From assembly GCF_035594125.1 (NCBI RefSeq), contig NC_087183.1, positions 17,984,868 through 18,048,867 of the forward strand: a stretch of 64,000 bases of DNA, in the 5' to 3' direction. The DNA is from Scylla paramamosain. Its lineage: Eukaryota; Arthropoda; Malacostraca; Decapoda; Portunidae. Shown piece by piece: positions 39,401-52,870 of this stretch. The notes under the pieces were generated by a model, which was not told where the DNA came from, did not search any database, and saw only the letters and a program-made list of their open reading frames with translations. The position numbers were made by a program, and so were the translations under genes. How positions within the stretch are numbered: position 1 is the stretch's first letter; each line of letters starts with the position of its first letter.

Positions 39401-41488
39401 TTGAACATTGTGTGACACTGTAGATGAATGAACCCTCAGAGGCTGCTGTATGTTCTGACATTGAAAGTTATACATGACATCTCAGAACATGGCCACCACT
39501 CTATATACCCTGACGTTCTGCCTTACTTTGAATTGTGTATTTTCCATTAGTGTAACTTAACAGAGTAGCAATGCTTCACTGCCAAGAGGTGCACTGTGCC
39601 TCCCTGTATGAAGACAGATATGCCACCATGAGCATGGACAGGCAGTTGAGTGTGAAGAAGGTAGAGTGGTTAATGACCAGGCACGACCCTGCACGTCATC
39701 CAGTAGGAGTATTGCAATACAGGCACACCACTTTATACTTGCAGTGCAGTATGTAGTGAGTGGTGAGTGGTACAGTATTCCAGAGGAGCATTACATACAA
39801 ACACTTGTATGGTTATCCTGTAATGTATATCAGAGCCACTGGATTGAACCAAGTTGGGTTTGAAGGCAGTGCTGTATAACGCTCCCTAAGATCATATGAT
39901 GTTCTGAGATGATTTGTATTGCATTCATTGATTGCTTTGCCATGTTTGTGAAAATGTGTTTAGTGGTTAACAGAGTGTTCTGATGAATGGGCTTAAGGTT
40001 TTCTATAATAGTACTAGTATCTTCTATACCACCCCTCCTCTGACCTTTGTTATTTATCCATCAACATATAAAACTCCTGACTTTTTGTGAGATAAAAGCA
40101 ATATTTAATGTGTAGGCCCCTCCCCTCTTCCATGCCAGTTAGCCACTACACTGTTGACCCTTCCACTCCTCCCCTGTGAGTGAGTCAGCCTTGCAGCCAC
40201 TGTAGGCCCTGCCTTTGGTCTTCACACTTCCTGTATAAATCAAGTTCCAAATATTTGTTCTGCTCAGAGAGAGAAGAGAGAGAGAGAGAGAGAGGGAGAG
40301 AAAGTGAGCTGTAGAACACAAAGACTATACCTGACACTCTTCATCCAGTCCACTTAAAACTTATTTGTAAGAGCTAAAAGATGTATGTGTATAGTATTTT
40401 CTTGAAGTATCCTGCTGCAGGTGCTTTTTGAGTCTGCATAGCATGTACATTGTAATCATGTACATGTCTGGTACATTCCTTCCAGTCACTAATCCCTTTC
40501 TTTGTGTAAATGTGCAGTCCAGTTCTGTGGACATTTTATTTCACTTTACATGCCAATAGATATATTGCAGTTATTCACCTGTTAATTCTAAATATTTGTT
40601 TAATAAATTATTTATTATTATAAACATCATTCCATGAACTTTTGAAAGGATGTCAGTTTTCCATCAGTTTTACTTGTACCAAGAGTAAAGTTTTCAAAAG
40701 AATATTTAGCATCAATGTGCATATTTTTTTGATGAAGCAAAAAGACTGAAGATGGTTTCAGATCATATTTTTAGCATCTTACTTCTTCAGCAATATAAAA
40801 ATGTCTTCATACAATTTCATGCTGTGCTAAAGGTTCCTTACACTTGCATATCTACAGTACTAACTGGTACATACTTCCCAGAGCATATATTTCCACGTGT
40901 TCCACCCACATGTATCATCTAGTAACCATTGCATGTCATGAGGTCTGCATGATGTACTTGGGCAAACAGGAAGAGGAGACAAGCATGGACAGGAGCAGAA
41001 GGAAGACCTTTGCTCAGAGACTTGCATACTTACTCATTTTTTCCTTAGCAGTGTACAATTTCTTTATATTTTCATGAGATCTTGCTCATGACTTTGTACC
41101 CAGGAGAGCATAAAAATTCTTGCTTTACAAACATGTCTCAAGTTTATTACTATATCTTGGATTCAAAGTCTGCCTCTAAGGACTTTGTGAATACCATCTG
41201 ATCTCTCTTGGGTTAGCACAGTGTCTTGAGGGTACTGGGTAGTGATAGGCTACTTGACAAATAAGGGGCTTACTTCATCCCTTATGGTCCCTTAAGCAGA
41301 GTGGGTCTGTAGTGGTCAGAAAACAGATGAATGACTGTAACTTCACTTCCTATAGTGCCTTTTATAACTCTGAATGCAACACTCCCTCGTGCACCTTCAT
41401 CTTCTCCTAGACAGTTAGTTTCAGTTTTCATCTCAGAATTGACCCTTCATACATGGTCACTACTCCCTTTTTGCCATGTCTCCCTGGT

Positions 41489-41579
<91 letters not shown>

Positions 41580-44500
41580 CCTACATTCATCTTCTGCCAC
41601 CAAGAGTTGCTGGTGTCACAGTGGTGTAATGCCTGTTTGTCCTTTCAGCATGTGGGATGAGTTTCTCGTACTCAGGCCAGATCACAGCCCTCAACCAGTA
41701 CTTCAACAAACGGCACTCCATTGCCACCTCCACTGCCATGCTGGGCATTGGGTTGGGCATTTTCTTTCTGGTGAGTCACAGTGCCTCATAGTTTGCCATG
41801 GGCTAAAATACAGTGCATATCCATGCTGATGCTCCATGAGGGAAAGGACATAGAGACTGTCAGTCCAATCAATTTAATTTTTCCTTTCAGAGTTCATTGA
41901 CCGAGTATAACATAGAGGAGTATGGATGGCGAGGGGCGTATATCTGGAATGCTGGACTCAGTCTGCAGATAGTAGTGTTTGGAGCTCTCGTCTTCCCTCT
42001 GCGACCTGTTGCTCCATCTTACAATGAACAGTGGGACATGGAGGAAAACCTTCCCAAGTCAAAATCTCTGAAGGGACTTAAAACATCTAAAAGCCGAATG
42101 TTATTAGAAAAGACTCTCAATCACAGGTATTACACACAGAAAATCCTACTAAACCTAACTTAATGTCTGATAATTCCAGTGAAATAATTTCATGGAGCTT
42201 GTAAGGTAATGCATATATAACCTTTCCCTCATTTGCTGTACAGTGATCCTGACATTTCCTCAAGAGACTTTCACTAAAGACAATCATGTACAATAGAAAG
42301 TTTTCATCTGTCACCATCCAAAAATCCACCTCTTGCAATTTACTGTCACTCAGATTAATTTGTATATGCTCAAGCTGCACAGCTTGAGCATAACCTTTTA
42401 GTTACTGTTTGGCATCTATATTGATCCATTTTTAATTAAAAAGTAGATATTCCAGAAGCAGCTACTCATTATCATCCCTGCCACCACACAGGTCTTTCTC
42501 CAGCCTTCGTCTGTCAGCAGAGGCAAGCTACCTTTCCCATTCCCAGCTGAGCCTCAGGGACTCACACCATCACCTCAACCTGCGCTCCAACCAGCACAGC
42601 TTCTGCTCCAAGGGATCCCACCTGGTCATTGGCAGCATACGGTAAAAACACAAACCCTCGGTCGTAGAGAGAAGAAAAGTTAAAAGGAGAAGTATCAGAA
42701 GAATGATTTATCAGATGACCACAGTGTATGCATTTTGTGTTGTTTTACAAAGCCAGAATTGGTTTTCAAATCTAGCATTTTGGAATGTGTTGAAATAATG
42801 GTCTATTTTGTATGTATGATTCTCACAGATCCAATGGCCACAGCTTCTGCAGAGACTCTCATGCAGAACTGTCTCATCTTGATCTCCGTTCCAATCAGTT
42901 CAGCTTCCATCACAAAGATTCCTATGCGGACTTTGGTCTTCATTCCAACACACACAGTTTCTGTTCCCGTCGGGACTCTCAGGTACTGAGTTTACTCATG
43001 GATGGAAAGATGTACATTACAGATATATCATATATGAAATTTCTCCTTCAAGTATGTAAATAGCATAGTTCATAGTTGCTAATGATGGTTTGTGTGGCAG
43101 GCTGGGCTAAGCGGAATCAAGTCCAACCCTCACAGCTTTATCCACCACCACTACCTCATGGATGGGGAGGGAGACAGTCTGAAGGGCAGCTGTGGAGGTG
43201 GCCGGGCCCGATTCATGCTGCGGGAGGGTGACTGTGACCTGGGCTGCTGTGTGCTGGAGGAGGAGGACACCTGCCCCAGTGAGGTGCGTGGGTGTGCTTG
43301 GTTTAATTCTGGCATCTCAGAACACTATATTATTATTTTTTTTATTTTATTTATTTATTGTTTCTTTCTTTTATTTATTTATTTATTTATTTTTATGTAG
43401 GAGGGACACCAGCCAAGGGCAACAAAACTATAATAAAAAAGGCCCATTGAGGTGCCAGTCCCCTTGTTTGTGATGATACAATCAGCTGTACTATATTATT
43501 TAGCATAAAAGAAATCTTTGTAAGTTCATTACATCTGCTATTAGTAAACATGTAATATTCATGGGAAAATCTCCTTTCCTATTCATTCATTTATCCTCCA
43601 ATTTCAGATAATCCATTTGCCTTTTTCTTCAGGGACTGGCACCTTTAGTGGGCCTTTTTTTTATTTTCCTATTTTTTGGTCTAGGCCAGTGCTCCTCTTA
43701 TATAGAAATAAATCAATAAAAAAAAATAACCTTGCATACATAGTATTTATAATATAGAAATAAATCAGTTAAAAAATTAACCTTGCATACATAGTACTAC
43801 TTGTATGAATGTATATAGCATACATGAAGAACTTTGATAACTCTAGTAACTCCAATCTCCCCTCAGCATTCAGGAATGGGGGAACACAAGTCCCTGCGTG
43901 TGAGGATGTCCCAAGTGAAAGAAAAGATATGTGCCACCCTCGTTGGACTCACAAGGTCAGCCGAACCTTCACATCAGTCCCTTTCTTTTGACTTAAGTTT
44001 TCCATTTCATCACACATTGACTTCCATTTGCAGTCATGGTTAATATAAAATTTCATATTACAACCACAATAAGAGAAGTTACACTGTGTTTTTCATGTCA
44101 TTTCACACCACTGTCACATCAACAGGAAGTCAGAGGACAGTATTTTCATGGAGTCGCGGTTCTGGCTCCTGAACGTGGCCTACTTCTTTGCCATGGTGGG
44201 GACAATATGCTTCTTCATCATTTACAAGGACTTTGCCGTCTCCAAGGGTGTTGGGGACTACTACACCATGGCTCTCTCAGGGATTGGTATTGGTGACCTG
44301 GTGGGCAGGATGAGCACAGGGATCATGCTCTCAGTTACAGTGAGTGTGCATCATAACACTATTACCCAGACAGCTGGCATCAAGTCTGAAGAATGATAAA
44401 CTCTGAATTCAGATAGAGATGCCTTCATGTTGTCCATCAGCAGAGTGCTTACCTGCTACTCTTATCCCAATTTCATTCACCTTTTTCATATTTCTTTTTT

Positions 44501-45392
44501 ACATGTAAAAGGATTGTAAAGGCTGCAAAAGGTCTAAAGCATATCAGGCTTGTCTAGAGTTAATGCAATATGAGGAGTATTGTTGTGGTTGTGGAGCCTC
44601 ACCAGAAAAGCAGGCACCACCTGGGGATCAAACCCAGAACCTTCCACTTACTGGGTGGCTGTGCTACCCATCACATCGCACTAACCTCTGGTGACAACTC
44701 CCACAGATACCACACTTTTTGTATACTCACCAGTCGTCTATTAGATTAAGAGATTTATGCAAAAACTTTAGAAATTCTGTCTTTTAGTAACCAGATTATT
44801 TTGTTCACAGCTCATCAACCCGGTGCTAACTTTCTCTGTGTCAATGCTGCTCTGTGGGGTGGTGATGTTTAGTCACGCCTTCATCACCACCAGCACACAT
44901 TTCCTTGTCCTCACGGCCATGTTTGGAATTCTGAACGGGTCACAAAACGTGCTCATTGCCGTCACCCCCACCATGGTGTTTGGCAGAGAGAAGCTGTCCA
45001 CAGTGTTTGGCTACATTCTCTTCCTTGGAGGCATCGGAGCTCTCATTGGAGCACCCATTGCTGGTGAGGACTCTTAAGAACATGACAGTATAAGCTGATT
45101 ATGATCATTGTTACTAAGCATAACCCTACAGTATTATAGTATCAGCATAGCCAGGAGTACACAAAGCCAAGATAGTCAGTGGCAGCAGCAGCACACAACA
45201 CACTTATTCATATCCTCACCTGAGAACAGTTTGCCTCTCTCCACTGAAGGTCTCATTGTGGACAAGACTGGCAACTTTGATGGGGTGGTGGGCTTCTCAT
45301 CCGGAAGTCTCTTTGCTGGCTCCTTCCTCATGTTCATCTGCTTCCTGATCCACCGCTCCACTGTCCAGTCACAGACACAGCAGGAGGTGTGA
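35849..45392 (+). CDS. Monocarboxylate transporter, SLC16 family (13 coding exons)
   Basis: Twelve-helix major-facilitator carrier of the plasma membrane; SLC16 members carry lactate, pyruvate or related substrates, but which one cannot be read here. Exons: 35849-35995 (the exon itself probably opens at 35807), 36130-36316, 36666-36779, 36989-37132, 41649-41770, 41891-42126, 42492-42641, 42829-42982, 43101-43283, 43867-43955, 44126-44339, 44811-45063, 45250-45392. Phases agree throughout and give 711 codons plus TGA. An acidic Glu/Lys-rich N-tail (residues 1-90) precedes the family signature DVDRGWAW (90-97). YFNKRHSIAT (215-224) matches the second signature. Six helices lie at about 94-285, a long cytosolic loop at 290-510, and six helices at 520-700. 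The loop carries five SNxHSF-like repeats (349-431) and a Cys-rich stretch (449-476). Intron 5 is 4.5 kb; (GA)n and (CA)n tracts start just behind the first two donors. The paralog is not assigned. Confidence 0.92.
36001..36059 (+). repeat. (GA)n just behind a transporter donor
   Basis: Starts six bases after the exon end at 35995 (CAG/GTATAAGAGAGA). Confidence 0.95.
36328..36418 (+). repeat. (CA)n just behind a transporter donor
   Basis: Starts about 11 bases after the exon end at 36316. Confidence 0.97.
37133..41648 (+). other. Transporter intron 5
   Basis: A 4.5-kb intron with GT..AG ends (GTAAGAGA..CCTTTCAG). Apart from (CA)n at 41490 and short GA/GT tracts (38520, 40267) I see no element or nested gene. 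Confidence 0.85.
41490..41575 (+). repeat. (CA)n in transporter intron 5
   Basis: Uninterrupted CA dinucleotides about 75 bp before the exon at 41649. Confidence 0.97.
43335..43463 (-). mobile_element. GGGACTGGCA-type retroelement tail copy in transporter intron 9
   Basis: On the minus strand: GGGGACTGGCACCTCAATG, GGCC plus T run, TTGTTGCCCTTGGCTGG, TGTCCCTCCTACATAAA, ending in (TAAA)n. An A/T-rich tail is the expected retroposon 3' end. Confidence 0.6.
43565..43722 (+). mobile_element. GGGACTGGCA-type retroelement tail copy, second in transporter intron 9
   Basis: GGGACTGGCACCTTTAGTGG, GCC with a T run, TTTTTTGGTCTAGGCCAG, TGCTCCTCTTATATAGAAA and an A-rich tail. It lies in opposite orientation to the copy 170 bases upstream. 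The 65 bases before it resemble the decayed LINE segment at 60235-60300. Confidence 0.55.
44575..44706 (-). mobile_element. tRNA-derived SINE relic in transporter intron 11
   Basis: The minus strand reads TGATGGGTAGCACAG (A-box-like), then GGTTCTGGGTTTGATCCCCA (B-box and T-arm-like) about 30 bases later. Flanking acceptor sequence does not pair. It is interpreted as a tRNA-derived short retroposon. Confidence 0.5.
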
Positions 45393-46904
45393 AGAATGTT
45401 GTCTGGTGCACTATCTCATTTCCTTGTGTTATGTTATAAGAGTATATGTGCAACTTGTCCTTTCACTGTATGATGTCCTGTATTGCAGGGTAGTAAAGTC
45501 CTCTCCTTGTCTCCATTAAGTTCATGCAGGATACAGTAGTAGTCTGATAATAATACCAAAGAACCTTACTGTATGTGTTTTGACAAAATTGTGATACAGA
45601 CTTATGTGTAGTTTTTAAGGATGACTTTAGATTATCACTATGCATTTCTTGAGACTTGATAGTGATTGAATGGTAAGCAATAGATATTTTTGTATATAGA
45701 AACATTTCTGTACTCAATTGAATTATAATAGGTAATCTACAATATTTTATCATCTCAGGATACAAATGAAACCTGTGCTCATCAATGTAAATCACTCCCA
45801 TCTATTGGCATAACTTACTTATATAGGGACAAAAAGCTTCAGTGAGGAATGACTAGTGGATGGGAAGTGTCTACAAAGGATATAGGGAGTCTTTGGAGTA
45901 GTCAGGAAGGATGATACAAAAATGCAAGTATTTCACTGATTTGAATGATCTTTTGCTGATAGAATGGTTAGTGAAAGTGATGCATGTGTGTATATGAGAT
46001 CTGGATGCCTGATGAGGAAGAAGAAAATGACTCCTCTGTCATGACAATCCCATCAGAAGGGTTCTGCAAACAAGCATCAGCATAGACTAGAAATAGAATG
46101 GAATATACTAGTAAACATCAAACTCCAGCAACTCTCTTGCCCACCACATACTATAATGGTGCATGTAGCTGTGTGTGCTCTACCACATGAGAAAGGAATT
46201 ATAGGGCTGGCATCACCCCATCATTGCTTGTAAGAATCTTATTTACTGATTAATCCCTTCAAAGATTATCCCTGCATCTTAACCCCATTTCTGTCCAGGG
46301 CTTAGTGGTGTGCAATGAAAAGGCCTTGGAATTTTAATGTTCTGTTAATGAAAATGGGATCTTTTACTGGACCTTAAAATTCTATTGTTCCTGATAGAAT
46401 TGACAGCCAATCTTGCTTAGAACAGGAAGTTTAACAGTGAGGACCAGCTCTGGATGGTGCTGTAGCTAATAGACCCTACAGTGTATGTACAGAATCATTA
46501 TACAAGACACACATTTAATGGCTGAGGTGCTTTCCCTCAGGACCTGATGGCAAGAATATTTAAGAGAGCATATTTTGTTTGCTTATACTTTAATCAATGA
46601 TGGTTCCATTCCAAAGACCATCAGTAGACAGAGCCAAGCTTATTTCATTATCTATCTAAGTGGCTGCCTTCAACTGTTGCTAGACCACCAAGGAATACAG
46701 CACTTTAATCCACTGTGCAGCCATAGTAACCATACTATTTTGTAGCCTATATATATACACATATAATTGTAGATTTTACATATGGTAGTGTAGCTGTTTA
46801 TATGAAGATGTACTTGTTGTTCACAATATTTGATTCAGCATTTTAATATAATTATATGAAGGGTATCAGTTAGGTGGTTAGAATCACACAAGCCTTTACA
46901 CAAA

Positions 46905-46905
<1 letters not shown>

Positions 46906-46989
<84 letters not shown>

Positions 46990-47153
46990 TTTTCACCAAG
47001 GTCTTGTGAATCATGTGCTGGACTCATGACAACAACCTGTATCTGCCTGGTGAAAGCTTACAGGCTCATGTAATCCAGTCTGTGGGTAATGCTGTGACCT
47101 TTCACTCACAATGCACCCCATCCTCATCTTGGTAAGGGAGGAAAGTACTCATT

Positions 47154-47219
<66 letters not shown>
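46906..47219 (+). repeat. Two long (GT)n tracts
   Basis: 46906-46986 and 47156-47218. Confidence 0.97.
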
Positions 47220-48227
47220 TGTGTTATTCAGACAGTCATCAGACTGAATGAATGCTGATGGTACATGTGCTGGTTTTATGATATATTAATGTTATTGTTA
47301 TTTTGATCACATGTAGGTGTGTGAGTGAGTATAGGTAGCAAAATGTTGTGTATATAGAAGGACGTGGATGTTCGCATTTTACTCAGCTTGTTTTTTGCAG
47401 CTTTATTTCCTCTTTTTATCATGGTTACTCATGAAAGGTTTATGCACTGCATCAGTGCTCATGTACTACATAACAGGCTTTGTTTATCATTCAAAATGTG
47501 TATGTTCCATTACTACACATTATTACATGCAATAAGAATGCAGCATTGAATATTAATTTGCTCTTCCATATGCAGTAAGATCCCCTGATGTTGGACTTCC
47601 ATAAACTGAAAATGACTAGGGGTTGAATTAGATACAAGCTGTGGCTGTGAAACACTGAGGTCACCAGCACCTCCTGTCAGTGAACTATTATTGTACAGTA
47701 CTAAGTCAGTACAGGATACAACAAATTATAAGTTTAGTTGTTGCATTTGAGCTAAATTGTCTTACAGATTGTATGTGGATTCTGCTATTGTTGTGCAATA
47801 TATAACTGATGACATAATAATATAAGTGCAGGTTGTCTGTATTCAAGGAAATTAATCTTGTAGATTCTGTAGAATATACACAAGCACAGAAATACATGAA
47901 CCCAAGAACTGAGATGAATCAGATTGTCTTGATCCACATGAAATTCAGCCAAGAGGGTCTTACTGTATGGATTCACTTTTTCTCAGACACATCATTATAT
48001 CTCAGGCTTAAATTAATAATAGACATTTAGCTCCCTCTACAGAACCTGATCCTGTCGCCTTTAGTCCATGCAGACTCAGTAGATGAACCAAAGGAGATGT
48101 AGGAGCAAGGTCTGAGGAGAACCTACAAATTAGATAATTCAACAAGTTGTACAGGTCAATATGTGCAGCTTGGTGAGCTGCCATCAGGCAACAAAGGCTG
48201 ACTCATGCAAAGCATGGAACCTACCTT

Positions 48228-48228
<1 letters not shown>

Positions 48229-48320
<92 letters not shown>
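48229..48320 (+). repeat. (AT)n microsatellite
   Basis: About 45 AT units. Confidence 0.97.
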
Positions 48321-48321
<1 letters not shown>

Positions 48322-48777
48322 TTTCGCAGGTGGTAGATAATTCTTTTACAAATGGAAGGGAATATAAAACAAAATCTGTGATAGCTTTTGTACCTAATAA
48401 AGGCTCTGTAAAAATTAATGTTGATTAGTGACTTCAGCCTGGACGATCCTTCCTGCTTGAGAGAGAGAGAGAGAGAAAGATCCATTTTTGTGCGCCATAC
48501 GCAAGGAGCGGGCGTCAAGATAGCTGCTAAATCGATCATTATATCATTTCGGTTTGTAAACGGTGCAGTGAGGATGATGCGCGAATAGCGATTCCTCTTC
48601 CAGAACACACAGTCCAGTTGTGATGAGTGTATGACATCCACTCACTAATGGTTGTTGTCATGCTGGATGCACGGAAGATACTGGCAGGCATACATGAAGG
48701 AAAGGAAGCTGTGGTGAGAGGAGGAGTGGCATGAGATATGACGGAGTGTAAGGCAAGTGCACAGAGACATACTACTG

Positions 48778-48781
<4 letters not shown>

Positions 48782-48808
<27 letters not shown>

Positions 48809-48927
48809 GTATGAGCTCAGTTCATACCGGTATACTCGTATATTATCGCTTTATGTCTGCCTTTCAGTAAAACTAAACATGAAAAAGTAATTTTTTTGCA
48901 TTAATGAATCAGAGAGAGAGCATGTAG

Positions 48928-48972
<45 letters not shown>
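48782..48972 (+). repeat. (CA)n and (CT)n tracts
   Basis: (CA)n 48782-48807 and (CT)n 48932-48972. Confidence 0.95.
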
Positions 48973-48974
<2 letters not shown>

Positions 48975-49254
48975 GGCACCTTCATTAAATATTATCACTT
49001 TTTTCACTACACAATACACGGATAAACTCTTAAGCAGCACATTATCAGGGAAAACATGAATAACACAGACTTTACTAACTAGCTTTCTTCTGCCCGTATC
49101 AGTTCGCCCACCTCTGTTGTACGCAACCCAGCTCAGGGTATGGCCGCCAGCCAAGTGCCTAACGGAAACAGCAGCAGCAACAGCAGCCACCTTAATTTGC
49201 TGCGTCACCAGTCACGCTACTCGCACACACACATTCACTCCCCCATGCACAGGG

Positions 49255-49600
49255 CTTGTACTTTGAAACGTTCTCATAAGGACTATTCTCAAAGGCCACA
49301 AATCACGAAAGCACCACCACTGACTTCTCATGAAACGTCTCTACGAAGATTACAAATACTTTTTTCCAGGTTTCCATAAGTATTTTTCACTTTAACGATG
49401 TAGAATTCCTTTCAAACTGTCACTGGAATCATGAGAGCACTCTTGAAAATTTGACTAATCTTCCATGAAGTAACAACCTCACAAAGATGTTTTTTTTTTT
49501 TTTTCCAGGTTTCATGGGTATTTTTCTCATTGGTGATGCAGAATCGCTCTCAAACTATCACTCAAATCATGAGAACACCCTAGAGTCTGTTCAAGTAGTG
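49255..49600 (+). repeat. MITE-like family M with internal duplication
   Basis: Starts CTTGTACTTTGAAACGTTCT and contains two copies of the core (CCAGGTTTCCATAAGTATTT and CCAGGTTTCATGGGTATTTT, each followed by GATGTAGAATTC or GATGCAGAATC). Each core ends in a CATGAGA(G/A)CAC motif. Confidence 0.6.
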
Positions 49601-49929
49601 GAGTAAGAGGCTGAAGTGTTTGAGAGGCACGCTGACTGTAATACTCTAGAGAGCTTGGTATATTAAATATTTCCATGTCATATAAGAATAAACAGGATTT
49701 TCCCTTTGGTATGCATTGACTGATTGAGGTCAAGGTGGTGGTCGATGGCACGGGGCGATCGAAGGATATATGGCAACCTGGGACACTGGCAGGAAAATTA
49801 AATCAATCACGTGGCCCCTAATCTGATTATGAGACAAGGGCTTAGGATCCTTGAAGCTGAAAGTGAATATAATGTAACACAGAGAAGAGAACGCTTACAA
49901 AATATATCTTTAACAATATATGTTGACAA

Positions 49930-50180
49930 GGGCGAAAAGGAAGGAAATTTTACGAAGAAAAAACTAATATGGGCCAGTGAGGTTATGAGAGAAAATATGG
50001 TATGACAGAAAAACTGACGAAGAGTATAGCATGATGCCAAAAATGAAGGAAATATTACGTGGAAGACTAATAAGATGTGAGGTACGATGAAATAGAAAAT
50101 ATGGTCATGTGATATAATAAGAAAAATTGACGAAGTACGAGTAAATAACATGATACCAAAAAAGGGAGGAAATTTAAAGT
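49930..50180 (+). repeat. ~110-120 bp tandem repeat, about 2.3 copies
   Basis: Recurring GGAAAT(T/A)TTACG, GAGAAAATATGGT / GAAAATATGGTCA, AAA(A/T)TGACGAAG and CATGAT(G/A)CCAAAAA. Confidence 0.6.
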
Positions 50181-50190
50181 GGAATGAACT

Positions 50191-50192
<2 letters not shown>

Positions 50193-50257
<65 letters not shown>

Positions 50258-50449
50258 AATTATACATAACGAAAAGTAGCAAAAGAGAAAGAACTAGGAT
50301 AGACTGGTGGATGTGAGCTTATTATCATGAGAGCAGCAGCCTCCTCCTCGTCCTCGTCCTCCTCCTCCTCCTCCTCCTCCCTGCTGGATAGGCTACGTCC
50401 ATTGGTATTGGATGACAGGAAGGCAATATGCGACCCGCCCACCAACTGA

Positions 50450-50493
<44 letters not shown>

Positions 50494-50584
50494 CTAAGCC
50501 TCATATTTTAGCTTAATATTAATGTTATTGTACGAAGCAACGTTAGCACCATAGATAATAGTTGTTTTGGTGCTTGAAACCTTT

Positions 50585-50644
<60 letters not shown>
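50193..50644 (+). repeat. (GA)n, (CTC)n, (CT)n, (CT)n cluster
   Basis: (GA)n 50193-50256, (CTC)n 50339-50380, (CT)n 50454-50490, (CT)n 50590-50644. Confidence 0.95.
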
Positions 50645-50648
<4 letters not shown>

Positions 50649-51022
50649 CGTAGGGTTCACGGGTGTGTCCCTACAACTGGGAATGATGCCAAACACACAC
50701 ACACACATGCTTGCTCACCATCCGGAAATTAAATAATGCCATTCATAAAGCCAAGGTCAAAATATGTTACTCTTATGTGGAACTCATGTTAAGTAATGAT
50801 AACAGTAACAATTATACAAATGTGAAAGGAACATCAAACGAAAATATGAACGATGCATAAACACAGGAAAAAAATAAATAAATAAATATATAAAAAGAAG
50901 TATAGCGAGTTTTGTACGTGACGGGGAAGAGAAGATATATAAATATATTAAAAGCAATGAAAATATAACACTATGTGGTAAGAGAATATTTAAAACAGCT
51001 TTCAGTAGACGAACCCACACCG

Positions 51023-51070
51023 ACCCACCCACCCACCCACCCACACACACACACACATACACACACACAC
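51023..51070 (+). repeat. (CCCA)n-(CA)n tract
   Basis: CCCA units, then CA units. Confidence 0.9.
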
Positions 51071-52003
51071 GTGCATCAGAGTTATCAGATAATCAATACA
51101 GAAGCGAATCTTATCATTCCCGATCAAAAAAATAAATAAATAAAAAATCAGATACCTCTATTGTTTCAAGTCAAACAAGACATTTATGAATAAACTGAGC
51201 CTCTGTATCCAAAATCGATATTGCTTTCAACCTGTCATTTTCTTCTGTAAAACATACCAGCGATTAGTCATTACACACCTATGTGATTATGACCAGATAA
51301 GGCAGTAAAAAAAAAAAAAAAAAAGCTGATACACTATCATGGACATTCATCATTCAGGCCCAGCAGAGCGTATGATGAGAGATACACTGATGACTTGGCA
51401 TTCCCCACTCACTCCTCACTCTCAGCCTGCCTCGTGGAAGCCATGTGACGGTGCTCGCAGAGGAATGCACATGATTTTTTGATCGGTTTAAGTGGTAAAG
51501 AAAGAAAGAGACAGATGAAGTAAGACCGTACAATAGAGCCACGCGGAGAAGGCTCGATGTAAACAGTAACTCAGAAGAGAAACGAGCTACAAGAGAAGAA
51601 TGCAGGTGATTTATGATCAATATAGATGGATAGGAAGGTACAGAAAGGGAATGACAAAATAGGAACGTACTTAGAGCTACATGGAGAAGACTAATCTCAA
51701 ACAGCGACTCCGGATAGGAGACACGAGCAGAGAAGATATATGATAAAGGCCTTATCCGCTTTGAAAATCCTTGATAACATAAAAGAAATGGTACCCCTTT
51801 TCATACCGAAGAAAGGAGAATAAGAGAACAATAAATGGCGAGAAATATTATACATGCGTTTTTCATGTATGTTTTTTTTTTTTTTTTTTAAGAAGAAGCA
51901 GCATATAGTTAAGAAGCTTCAAAGTTGAAATAAAAATCCGACAAGAAGTGCGTGAGACAAGAAACAAAACATTCTAGGCTAATAATGAGGATAACTCTTC
52001 CGT

Positions 52004-52005
<2 letters not shown>

Positions 52006-52073
<68 letters not shown>

Positions 52074-52153
52074 AAAATTCCAACAAAGGTAAGAAATATT
52101 TCAACACGAGCGGACGCACCAACCATGAGTCATCTTGCCCTTATACCTCCACC

Positions 52154-52216
<63 letters not shown>

Positions 52217-52337
52217 GCTTCGTTTTGCCACACTTTCCATGCGAAAAAGAAGAAGAAAAAAAAGATAAGAGCAAGGAAATGAAAATCACACGCACGAAAA
52301 ACAAGTGTAATGATTAATACTAAATGATTTCCGCAAG

Positions 52338-52412
<75 letters not shown>

Positions 52413-52499
52413 AGCGTACTCTACAAGTCTACAGGAAAACACCCATTACTGGTTACCCCACGACTACATCACCCCCATCAAGATTCAAAGAGGTGTTTG

Positions 52500-52549
<50 letters not shown>

Positions 52550-52644
52550 CTAGCTATCCTATCAGGACTTCAACCCTCTCCCTCCCGCAGTCCCTCCTGC
52601 CCTTAACCTAGCCAATGGGGTGTTATATGGACTGGGAACGGACA

Positions 52645-52678
<34 letters not shown>

Positions 52679-52813
52679 CTTTGTCATCTCAGAATTCTGT
52701 CTTATCGTTTTCATCTTCTTTCTCTTTGGTACCACTTTTATCCCACCCTCTATCTCATGTACCCATCCCCATCTTCCATCCACCCACATGTAACAGGTGC
52801 GTACTGCAGTAAT

Positions 52814-52869
<56 letters not shown>
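52006..52869. repeat. Six GA/CT tracts at ~150-180 bp spacing
   Basis: GA 52008-52066, CT 52158-52210, GA 52341-52409, CT 52502-52545, CT 52651-52676, GA 52817-52869. Confidence 0.95.

Positions 52870-52870
<1 letters not shown>

Larger units (their letters stand above)
45393..49250. other. 3' UTR of transporter and intergenic DNA
   Basis: AT-rich unique DNA with microsatellites. The transporter 3' UTR must lie at its left end, but I could not fix a polyadenylation site. No other gene is seen. Confidence 0.5.
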
